A DNA stretch of 7,964 bases, from positions 1-7,964 of the forward strand of contig JASLXW010000176.1 of NCBI GenBank assembly GCA_030740135.1, read 5' to 3'. Numbering within the stretch: the first letter of the stretch is position 1; each line of letters begins with the position of its first letter. Positions 1-5,820 of this stretch are shown piece by piece. Source of the DNA: Nitrospinota bacterium. Lineage in GTDB: Bacteria > UBA8248 > JACPRG01. A program made the translations under genes and the position numbers. The notes below the pieces were generated by a model. That model saw nothing but the letters and a program-made list of their open reading frames with translations. It was not told the origin of the DNA and ran no database searches.

Positions 1-912
1 GCCTCACCCTGGGACGCCGCCTCAATCTGCTTCTCAACCTCCTCCAGTATCTCCTTCGGCGCCGGCGGGGGGGCCGACATCGAGGGGCGGCTCCTGGCCA
101 AAGGGATGGCCAAAGTCCTGGGTCAACCCGTGATCCCCGTCAACAAGCCGGGGGCCGGCGGCTCCGTCACATACACCTTCGTCAAGAACGCCAAGCCGGA
201 CGGCTACACCGTGGCCTGGAATTCGACCTCGATCCTGACTTCGACAAACATCGGGAACGTGAACTTCACCTATAACGCCCTGGACCACGTCGGCCGGGTC
301 GAGTTCCAACCCATGCCCTTCGTCGTCAGGGCCGATTCCAAGTGGAAGACGTTCCAGGAATTCGTCGCGGATTGCAAGAAGAACCCCGACAAGTACAAGG
401 TGGCCAACTCCACGACGGGAAGCGCCACCCACCTGGCCGCCATCGCGATGACGAACGCCGCCGGATGCAAGGTCATTCACCTTCCGTTGGGCATCAAGCG
501 GCGCAACGCGGGGCTTCTCAGCGGGGAGGCCGACGCCATGGCGGCCCCGCTGACCGGGGCGATCCGGCTGGCCCGGGCGGGCAAGTTCCGCATCCTCGCC
601 GTCCCAAGCGTCAAGCGGAACGCGGTGATTCCGGATGTTCCGACTTTGAGCGAGCTCGGCTATCCCGCCGTCATCGACCTGTTCCGGGGCCTGAGCGTGC
701 CCAAGGGGACCCCGGACGCCGTGAAGACCAGGATCGCGGACGCCATGACGAAAGCGGCCCGATCCGCCGCGTTCACGAAGCTGGGCAAGAAAAAGGGCTT
801 CACGATCGCCCCCCAGAATGCCGCCGCGTTCGAAGCCTACCTGGCCAAGATGAACCGGGACGTGATCGCCATTATGAAGAGCGCGGGGATCTATCAGTCC
901 AAGCGGAAGTAG
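1..912 (+). CDS. tctC: TctC-family periplasmic solute-binding protein of a TTT transporter (5' end missing)
   Basis: Extracytoplasmic binding protein that captures a carboxylate in the periplasm and delivers it to the TctA/TctB membrane complex. The frame is open from base 1 to the TAG at 910-912. The family's GAGGGADI block is at bases 58-81, the NKPGAGG motif at 142-162 and AKPDGYT at 190-210. The usual C-terminal blocks follow, including LSGEADAM and VPTLSELGYP. Compared with usual members of about 320-330 residues, the signal peptide and first strand are absent. The ATG at 106 is internal to the conserved domain and is not the start. Bases 1-55 read in this frame as a Ser-rich stretch without the expected (Y)PxKPI pattern, so they may not belong to the gene. 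tctB and tctA follow on the same strand. The substrate cannot be told from sequence; relatives bind citrate, tartrate, phthalates and many others. Confidence 0.9.
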   Translation, partial: ASPWDAASICFSTSSSISFGAGGGADIEGRLLAKGMAKVLGQPVIPVNKPGAGGSVTYTFVKNAKPDGYTVAWNSTSILTSTNIGNVNFTYNALDHVGRVEFQPMPFVVRADSKWKTFQEFVADCKKNPDKYKVANSTTGSATHLAAIAMTNAAGCKVIHLPLGIKRRNAGLLSGEADAMAAPLTGAIRLARAGKFRILAVPSVKRNAVIPDVPTLSELGYPAVIDLFRGLSVPKGTPDAVKTRIADAMTKAARSAAFTKLGKKKGFTIAPQNAAAFEAYLAKMNRDVIAIMKSAGIYQSKRK

Positions 913-928
913 TCACGCCAGCTTGTTG

Positions 929-981
929 GGGGCCGCCCTGAAAGGCGATTGGACGGGGCGGTCCCGTTTCTTCTCAAACGG
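929..981 (+). promoter_or_regulatory. Tandem stem-loops between tctC and tctB (intercistronic attenuator or RNA-stability element)
   Basis: GGGGCCGCCC (929-938) pairs with GGGCGGTCCC (956-965), giving a 10-bp stem with one G-U pair and a 17-nt loop. It is followed by the pyrimidine-rich GTTTCTTCTC. A second perfect stem, CCGTTT (964-969) with AAACGG (976-981) around a 6-nt loop, shares two bases with the first, so the two compete slightly. Its position just after the binding-protein stop suits partial termination or protection of the upstream mRNA, which would make TctC more abundant than the permease. That role is inferred. Confidence 0.45.
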
Positions 982-1006
982 CAAAGACAAGAATCAGGGG
1001 GCATGC

Positions 1007-1468
1007 ATGCGCGCGAAGAACATCGCGGGCTCCCTCGCCCTGATCGCGTTCGGGATCGCTTACGGTTTCCTGACCACCGGGATTCCGGAGCGGACGCTGC
1101 CGAACACGCCGGGGCCTCCGTTTTTCCCCCGAATCCTGACGGTTTGTCTGTTGACCCTCTCCGTGGCCTGGCTCATTCAGTCCGTCCGGGGGAAATCCGA
1201 TGAGATTCCGCCCGCGGAAACAACCGCAACCGGCGGGAGAGGCCGGAGGGGGGTCGGGCTGCTGGCGTTTCTCCTTTATCTCATGGTCCTGCCCTACCTG
1301 GGATTTCCCTTTTCGACGCCGCCGCTGTTCGGCGTCCTGATGTGGGTGTTCGGCGAGCGGCGGCCCGTCGCGATTTGTGCATATTCGTTGGCCGTCCCCC
1401 TGTTCTTCTACGTCCTGTTCAAGTTGTTGTTCCGGATCCAGCTTCCCGCCTCCCCCCTGTTCGGATAG
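1007..1468 (+). CDS. tctB: TctB-family small membrane subunit of a TTT transporter
   Basis: Small integral membrane component that pairs with TctA in the inner membrane. The 153 residues show the family plan of four hydrophobic segments: about 5-23, 40-60, 84-113 (long, with a P/G break) and 120-144. The NTPGPPFFPR motif at 33-42 is typical (PGPxFFP), as is the closing FKLLFRIQLPASPLF. A charged, low-complexity loop at 61-82 separates the two halves. The ATG at 1007 is chosen because AGGGGG (996-1001) lies 5 nt upstream. Longer in-frame starts, such as the TTG at 923, would run through the stem-loop region and add a non-membrane leader unlike the family. It lies 94 nt after tctC and 4 nt before tctA, so translation with tctA is probably coupled. 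Confidence 0.88.
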   Translation: MRAKNIAGSLALIAFGIAYGFLTTGIPERTLPNTPGPPFFPRILTVCLLTLSVAWLIQSVRGKSDEIPPAETTATGGRGRRGVGLLAFLLYLMVLPYLGFPFSTPPLFGVLMWVFGERRPVAICAYSLAVPLFFYVLFKLLFRIQLPASPLFG

Positions 1469-1472
1469 GTGC

Positions 1473-2987
1473 ATGAGCCCCGACGTCCTTGCCGGATTTT
1501 TTCAGGCCGTATCCCCGACGAGCCTGTTGGCCACGGCCTGCGGGACGGTCATCGGATTGGCGGTGGGCATGTTGCCGGGCATGACCATCAGCGCGGGGAT
1601 CATCGTCGTTCTGCCCCTGACGTTCGTTCTGGACCCGGTGACCTCCATCGCCCTCCTCCTCGGCCTGTATGCCGCCGGGATGGCGGGAGGGAGCTTTTCG
1701 GCCATCCTGCTCAACATCCCGGGGACGCCCTCCGCTTCGGCCACCGCCATCGACGGCCATCCCATGGCCATACGGGGCGAGGCCGGCCGGGCGATCGGCA
1801 CGGCCATCGTCGCCAGTTTTCTGGGCGGCCTGTTCAGCTCGGTCTGCCTGTTTTTCATCGCCCCCCTGATCGCCGAAGTCGCCCTTAAGTTCCGGGCGGC
1901 CGACCTGTTCAGCCTCGTCTTTTTCGGTCTGACGATCATTTGCGGCTTCGCCGTCGAATCCGTCGTCAAGGGACTGCTCTCGGGCGCGCTGGGCCTGATT
2001 CTGGTTACTGTGGGACAGGACCCGGTCATGGGCACGCCGCGCTTCACCTTCGGCAGTGTGAATCTGCTCTCGGGCATCCAGTTTCTCACGGCGCTCATCG
2101 GGTTGTTCGCAATCCCCCAAATCGCGGAGGCACTGTCAACGGAGGTTCGGGCCTTTCAGCGGGAGAGAGGCGTCGGCCGCATCGGAAGGCTTCTGCCCGG
2201 CCGGGAGGACCTCAAGCGCATGCGGCTTCCCGTCCCGATGGGGGCCTTGATCGGGACATTCATCGGCAGCCTGCCCGGCGCGGGCGGACCCATCGCCGCC
2301 TTCATCAGCTACGATTATACGAAAAAGCTGAGCAAAGACCCGGACCGTTTCGGGACGGGGTGTCCGGAAGGGATCGCCGCGCCCGAAGCGGCGAACAACG
2401 CCGTCTGCGGCGGGGCCCTGATTCCCATGATGACCCTGGGGATCCCCGGAGACCCCGTGACGGCCATCCTGATCGGCGCCCTGCTCGTCCACGGCCTCGC
2501 CCCGGGACCGCTCCTGTTCATGGAGCAGGGGGATTTCGCCTATTCGGTCATCATCTCCTTCTTTTTTGCCAACATCTTCACGCTCATTGTCGCATTGGCC
2601 GGGGGCCGCTTCCTGGTGAAGATCATCGATCTACCAAAACGGGCCCTCATGCCGACGATTGCGATCCTGTGCGTGATTGGGAGCTATGCCCTGCGGAACT
2701 CCTTTTTCGACACCTTCGTCATGCTTGGATTCGGGGTCTTGGGCATCGTGATGCGCCGGCTGAAGATTCCGGTCGTTCCCCTCCTTCTGGCCCTGGTCCT
2801 GGGCCGCCAGTTGGAAGAACACCTGCGCGTGGCCCTGACCGCCTCGAAGGGCGACGTCTCGGTCTTTATCACCTCGCCCATCAGCCTGGGCTTTTTGATC
2901 CTCTCGGCCGTATCGATCCTGTGCCCCTTTGTGTCCGAGGCGAGAAGGCGCCGGGCTTCCGCCCTCTCCGCGGCGGGCGCGGGTTAA
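1473..2987 (+). CDS. tctA: TctA-family large membrane subunit of a TTT transporter
   Basis: Main permease of the secondary, ion-driven, binding-protein-dependent TTT transporter in the inner membrane. The 504 residues match the usual length of about 500 and are hydrophobic throughout, with many transmembrane segments. Both family signatures are present. In the first half these are GMLPG at 32-36 followed by GGSFSAILLNIPGTPSA. In the second half they are IGSLPGAGG at 264-272, APEAANNAV around 304-311 and LGIPGDP near 322-328, then GLAPGPLLF. The ATG at 1473 gives the standard N-terminus (MSPDVLAGF); an upstream in-frame ATG at 1377 would add a Cys/Ser-rich tail that is just tctB read out of frame. 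The Shine-Dalgarno is weak (AGGTG over the tctB stop), as expected for translational coupling. Nothing looks broken. Confidence 0.95.
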   Translation: MSPDVLAGFFQAVSPTSLLATACGTVIGLAVGMLPGMTISAGIIVVLPLTFVLDPVTSIALLLGLYAAGMAGGSFSAILLNIPGTPSASATAIDGHPMAIRGEAGRAIGTAIVASFLGGLFSSVCLFFIAPLIAEVALKFRAADLFSLVFFGLTIICGFAVESVVKGLLSGALGLILVTVGQDPVMGTPRFTFGSVNLLSGIQFLTALIGLFAIPQIAEALSTEVRAFQRERGVGRIGRLLPGREDLKRMRLPVPMGALIGTFIGSLPGAGGPIAAFISYDYTKKLSKDPDRFGTGCPEGIAAPEAANNAVCGGALIPMMTLGIPGDPVTAILIGALLVHGLAPGPLLFMEQGDFAYSVIISFFFANIFTLIVALAGGRFLVKIIDLPKRALMPTIAILCVIGSYALRNSFFDTFVMLGFGVLGIVMRRLKIPVVPLLLALVLGRQLEEHLRVALTASKGDVSVFITSPISLGFLILSAVSILCPFVSEARRRRASALSAAGAG

Positions 2988-3020
2988 CCGCCGGCGCGTC
3001 GAAGAGAGCGAACTCATCAC

Positions 3021-3025
3021 GGAGG
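3021..3025 (+). promoter_or_regulatory. Ribosome-binding site of the Gfo/Idh/MocA gene
   Basis: GGAGG lies 9 nt before the ATG at 3035 and fixes that start. The same frame stays open far upstream, as an out-of-frame reading of tctA. Confidence 0.75.
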
Positions 3026-3034
3026 ACAGAGAAG

Positions 3035-4048
3035 ATGAACGCGAAACCGGTCCGGGTGGCCTCGATCGGCATCGGATGGTGGTCGGACGTCCTGGCCGAC
3101 GCCGTTCAGCGATCCGGGGCGCTCGAAATTGTGGGTTGTTACACCCGGTCCGAGGAGAAGCGCGCCGCCTTTGCGGAAAAATACCGCTGCGAGCCCGCGC
3201 CGAGTCTGGAAGCCATTCTCGAAGACCCCGCCGTTGAAGGGGTGATCAACACGACGCCCAACAACGTCCACCTCGAGACCTGCGCCGCGGCCGCCCGGGC
3301 GGGCAAGCACATCTTCGTCGACAAGCCCATCGCCAACACCCTCGCCGACGGACGGGCCATCGCCCGGATTTGCCGGGAGGCCGGGGTCGTCTTGGCCGTG
3401 GGTTACCAGCGTCGCCGGGAATCCCACTTCCGCTGGATGCGCGATGAAATCACACAGGGGAATTTCGGGCGGCTGGTCCAGGCGGAGGCGAACATCGCCC
3501 GGCGCCGGATGGGGCGGTTCGACCTGACCTCCTGGCGGCACCAGACCTCGGAGATGCCCGGCGGCGTCATGCTCCAGATAGGCCTCCATTACGTGGACGT
3601 GCTCGAATACCTGCTCGGTCCGGTGAAGGCCGTCAACGGGACGCTCCGGCACCTGGTCCTGGAAGGCGAGAACCCCGACGTGGCCGGGCTTCAAATGGAG
3701 CACGACAACGGGGCCCTGTCCCATCTGCTGGCCTGCTATTGCGCCTCCGACGAGCTGTACACCTTCAATCTGTACGGCGGCGAAGCGACGGCGTACTACA
3801 ACCTTCAGGAAGGGCTGCGCTTACTGCCGCGCGGCAAGACGGAGCTTCAGCGCATTGCCTGCGAGGAAAACGACACCCTTGTCCAGGAGCTGGAGGAGTT
3901 CGCCGCCGCCGTCCGGGGGACGGCCCGGCCGGAGGTGGACGGGGAAAGCGCGCTGACCTCCCTTGCCGTGGTCCGGGCGGGGATCAAATCCGCCCAAGAA
4001 GGCCGCCGCGTCTTTATCGAGGAGATGCTTCAATCGTCCGACGAATGA
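3035..4048 (+). CDS. Gfo/Idh/MocA-family NAD(P)-dependent oxidoreductase
   Basis: Predicted cytoplasmic dehydrogenase of 337 residues, normal for the family. It has an N-terminal Rossmann fold and a C-terminal alpha/beta substrate domain. The dinucleotide-binding loop is SIGIGWWSDV (10-19), with Ser where the third Gly of GxGxxG usually is. The VDKPIA block (95-100) carries the conserved Lys97, and GYQRR follows. The substrate-side motif GGVMLQIGLHYVD keeps His185 and Asp188. In characterised inositol dehydrogenase (IolG) the catalytic set is Lys97-Asp172-His176; here the Asp position is Gln181, so chemistry or substrate should differ. It lies 47 nt after tctA on the same strand, which suggests it acts on the imported compound or a product of it. 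Family relatives include sugar, inositol and phthalate-dihydrodiol dehydrogenases; I cannot choose among them. Confidence 0.88.
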   Translation: MNAKPVRVASIGIGWWSDVLADAVQRSGALEIVGCYTRSEEKRAAFAEKYRCEPAPSLEAILEDPAVEGVINTTPNNVHLETCAAAARAGKHIFVDKPIANTLADGRAIARICREAGVVLAVGYQRRRESHFRWMRDEITQGNFGRLVQAEANIARRRMGRFDLTSWRHQTSEMPGGVMLQIGLHYVDVLEYLLGPVKAVNGTLRHLVLEGENPDVAGLQMEHDNGALSHLLACYCASDELYTFNLYGGEATAYYNLQEGLRLLPRGKTELQRIACEENDTLVQELEEFAAAVRGTARPEVDGESALTSLAVVRAGIKSAQEGRRVFIEEMLQSSDE

Positions 4049-4061
4049 TTCGACATTCGTC
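4040..4061. terminator. Perfect 8-bp hairpin across the oxidoreductase stop codon
   Basis: GACGAATG (4040-4047) and CATTCGTC (4054-4061) form a perfect inverted repeat with a 6-nt loop. It overlaps the TGA at 4046-4048. It ends the + strand operon and meets the - strand FIST/hydrolase unit. No T-run follows on either strand, so intrinsic termination is not assured; it could instead stabilise the 3' end of the mRNA. Confidence 0.35.
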
Positions 4062-4094
4062 CTCGTCCAATAAGCCCGCTTCTTGCGAAATAGG

Positions 4095-4257
4095 GCCGCC
4101 CTGGTCGACCCACCCGTCCTTCTCGGCGTAGATGAGGAGCAGGTGCGCCTTGATCCTCGGGACGGCCGAGAGCGGCGGGGTCGGGCCATAGAACGCGGCG
4201 GCGGCCCATCGGCGTGTGGCGGCGCCTGTGATAGAGGTCGAAGATGGCCTGGTCCAT
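4095..4257 (-). pseudogene. Dienelactone hydrolase (carboxymethylenebutenolidase) remnant, internally deleted and frameshifted
   Basis: Read on the - strand, the ATG at 4257-4255 follows AGGAGG by 5 nt. It opens with MDQAIFDLYHRRRHTPMGRR, which matches the start I know for dienelactone hydrolases (LYDxxTHxPLxRR). After about 20 codons the match jumps to another frame. From about 4205 to 4096 that frame reads AAAFYGPTPPLSAVPRIKAH and then LLLIYAEKDGWVDQGG, the family block holding the catalytic Asp (codon 4118-4116). Roughly 150-180 residues in between, including the nucleophile-Cys motif, are missing, as is the C-terminus with the catalytic His. The join falls in a GCC-repeat stretch (4196-4205), which suggests slippage or microhomology deletion. 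The second frame runs on into the convergent oxidoreductase and stops at 4016-4014. The remnant lies 68 nt after the FIST gene, so it was probably its co-transcribed neighbour. It cannot make an active enzyme. Confidence 0.7.
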
Positions 4258-4325
4258 ACAATCCTCCTTTCCCAACAAGCAGGTTGGTGGATCTCCGCCC
4301 GTTCAGCAAAGTTTCCGGGGCGTCC

Positions 4326-5531
4326 TCAAAGGGCGTCGGAAACAAGAAGAAGAATGCCCGAGTATTGGTGGAGGTGCGTTTTGCCTTGAATGGGGGCGAT
4401 TTCCGACCCCGTGAAGAACCCTGCCACGGGAACGCCTCCCAGTGATTCTCTCAGGGTGCGGGAATCGACGTCCGGCTCCCCGTAGAGGCCGCGGCCGCGC
4501 GCCATGCAGTTGAAGTAGAGACCGAAGGCGGCATCCGGCCGGTCCCGCTGGAGGTCGGAGGACATCCGCATCAGGTCTTCACGGGCGCCGGCCGGCTCGC
4601 GAAGGGCGAACGTGAGGATCTGGCCCGTTTTGGATTCGTCGGAGATGGCGATGGCCCCCGAGTCGAGATCGACACCCATGATGTTGCGGACCAGGTATTG
4701 GCCCCGGTCGATCTCGTCCTGGTCCGGCTGCATGGGCAGGCCCACGAAAACCGACGTGACCGCACGCCGGAGGTCCGCCGCCAATTCCTCGCCCGCCGCC
4801 TCTTTGAACGACTCCAAGGCCGGCCGGCCCCCCAGCTCATAGATGATGTTCTCCTCCGCCCGCGTCACCACCCGGGGCTCGCCCAGGGGGCGGCACGCCT
4901 GCGTCATCCGCATGTCCAGGGACACGGCTCCGGTCATGAGCATTCCGACCACCGCGTTGGATTCGATGTTCTTTCCATAGAACTGGTACGTCCGGCCCTG
5001 GGAGCCGTCCTCCGAGGCCCCCCCGCCGAACAGCGGGACCCCTTCGATCTCCCCCTCGAGCGATGCGAAGAAATGGGTCGGATGGAGGTGGTAGGTGTCG
5101 GGCAGGAGGAGGATTGCGGCGTTCCCCGGGCGTCCGGACCGGGGCAAATGCGGCCGGATTTCCTCGGCGATGGCCAGGGCGGCGTCCTCAGGCCGGCTTT
5201 GGAGGGGCCGCTCCAGAAACGGGAACACCTCAAGGGACGGGGACGAGACCGCCAGGACGGCGATTCCCGGGGCGTCTTCGATCTCGCCGTCCTCGGTCAG
5301 CACGCCGTGTCCGCTGCATCCGACGATCTTTTCCGCGCCGGTTTTGGCGGAGACGGTCTCCAGCATCGGTCCGAACGCCGGGAAGTGGTGCACCGTCGCG
5401 AAGACCACCGCCCAATCGGCCCGGCCGCCGCCCATCCGGGACATCGCCCGGCCGGCGGCTTCGTCCGCCGCGCGAATCGTGTCGGCGTCCCCCGACAAGC
5501 CGCTGCCTGCGGAAGTGGCGCCTTCCGGCAT
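4326..5531 (-). CDS. FIST-domain protein (FIST_N plus FIST_C), predicted small-ligand sensor
   Basis: Stand-alone FIST protein of 401 residues. FIST domains are described as sensory modules predicted to bind small ligands such as amino acids; biochemical roles of solo versions are largely unknown. The FIST_N part (about 35-215) shows VGCSGHGVL at 70-78 and GVPLFGGGASEDG at 164-176. The FIST_C part (about 225-395) shows GLPMQPD, the FNCMARGRGLYG motif at 340-351 and VAGFFTGSEIAP at 369-380 before a hydrophobic end. There is no signal peptide, membrane segment, kinase or GGDEF domain, so it is likely cytoplasmic and signals through a separate partner, if at all. The ATG at 5531 is chosen because a GGGGGG-type Shine-Dalgarno ends 6 nt before it. 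The in-frame GTG at 5579 and ATG at 5570 overlap the probable -10 box and lack ribosome sites. The gene is divergent from the AOR gene and upstream of the hydrolase remnant. Confidence 0.88.
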   Translation of the reverse strand: MPEGATSAGSGLSGDADTIRAADEAAGRAMSRMGGGRADWAVVFATVHHFPAFGPMLETVSAKTGAEKIVGCSGHGVLTEDGEIEDAPGIAVLAVSSPSLEVFPFLERPLQSRPEDAALAIAEEIRPHLPRSGRPGNAAILLLPDTYHLHPTHFFASLEGEIEGVPLFGGGASEDGSQGRTYQFYGKNIESNAVVGMLMTGAVSLDMRMTQACRPLGEPRVVTRAEENIIYELGGRPALESFKEAAGEELAADLRRAVTSVFVGLPMQPDQDEIDRGQYLVRNIMGVDLDSGAIAISDESKTGQILTFALREPAGAREDLMRMSSDLQRDRPDAAFGLYFNCMARGRGLYGEPDVDSRTLRESLGGVPVAGFFTGSEIAPIQGKTHLHQYSGILLLVSDAL

Positions 5532-5568
5532 GGAGCGCCCCCCTTTGAGGAGAAAGAATGCCGCCTCC

Positions 5569-5597
5569 ATCCTACACACGGCGCCGGAAGGCGTAAA
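5569..5597 (-). promoter_or_regulatory. Candidate sigma70-type promoter for the FIST gene
   Basis: On the - strand, TTTACG (5597-5592) and TAGGAT (5574-5569) match the -35 and -10 consensus at four of six positions each and are spaced by exactly 17 nt. Transcription would begin near 5562, leaving a leader of about 30 nt before the ATG at 5531. This agrees with that start and not with the GTG at 5579. Confidence 0.35.
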
Positions 5598-5668
5598 CTG
5601 GAATCGATGTGTCCCACGCGGAGCGGCCCGGGGGCGGCCCGGACGCCGGATGCAAACATACGGGGTTC

Positions 5669-5716
5669 TTGACAGAAAACGATGTCTCCAAGAAACTGGA
5701 TAAAAGGGGATTCCCC
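5669..5716 (+). promoter_or_regulatory. Candidate AOR promoter region with an adjacent palindrome
   Basis: A perfect TTGACA lies at 5669-5674. At the normal 17-nt spacing the -10 hexamer is poor (GAAACT, 5692-5697). A more A/T-rich GGATAAAA lies a few bases further on. The 11-bp palindrome GGGGATTCCCC (5706-5716) falls about where transcription would start and could be an operator. A weak -10 with an operator-like palindrome would suit an activator- or repressor-controlled gene, but this is inference. Confidence 0.35.
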
Positions 5717-5717
5717 A

Positions 5718-5820
5718 TTCAGCCCCCCGGGTGGATGGACCGGCTGAAATCGCAATCCCCGCGTTGCGGGCTTTCGCCCGTCCGTCTTGTCAATTCCATC
5801 CAGAAACGGAGAAGCGGGCC
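5718..5820 (+). promoter_or_regulatory. Structured 5' leader of the AOR gene with mutually exclusive hairpins
   Basis: TTCAGCC (5718-5724) pairs with GGCTGAA (5742-5748). Next, CCCGC (5758-5762) pairs with GCGGG (5766-5770). Alternatively GCGGGC (5766-5771) pairs with GCCCGT (5776-5781, last pair G-U) around TTTC. The hexamer GCGGGC recurs at 5814-5819, between GGAG (5808-5811) and the GTG start at 5821, so GCCCG (5776-5780) could pair there instead. Switching between these pairings could expose or block translation. I could not match it to the Moco/Tuco riboswitch consensus by eye. Confidence 0.35.

Noticed and set aside
1940..3034. In-frame upstream extension of the oxidoreductase through tctA
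   Set aside because: The extension is an Arg/Pro/Gly-rich out-of-frame reading of tctA. GGAGG and the family N-terminus put the start at 3035.
4272..4287. CCAAC-AAGCAG-GTTGG hairpin between the FIST gene and the hydrolase remnant
   Set aside because: It has only 5 bp with no T-run, too weak to call a terminator.
5623..5642. 9-bp direct repeat GCGGCCCGG at 11-bp spacing in the divergent spacer
   Set aside because: It is short, very GC-rich and easily due to composition. I saw no further copies to support an operator.
4698..5672. 324-codon open frame on the + strand opposite the FIST gene
   Set aside because: It is Arg/Gly/Pro/His-rich mirror sequence, while the - strand carries clear FIST_N and FIST_C motifs.
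5731..5820. Longer AOR start at GTG 5731
   Set aside because: There is no ribosome site in front of it, the extra 30 residues have no family resemblance, and the region forms the leader stems.
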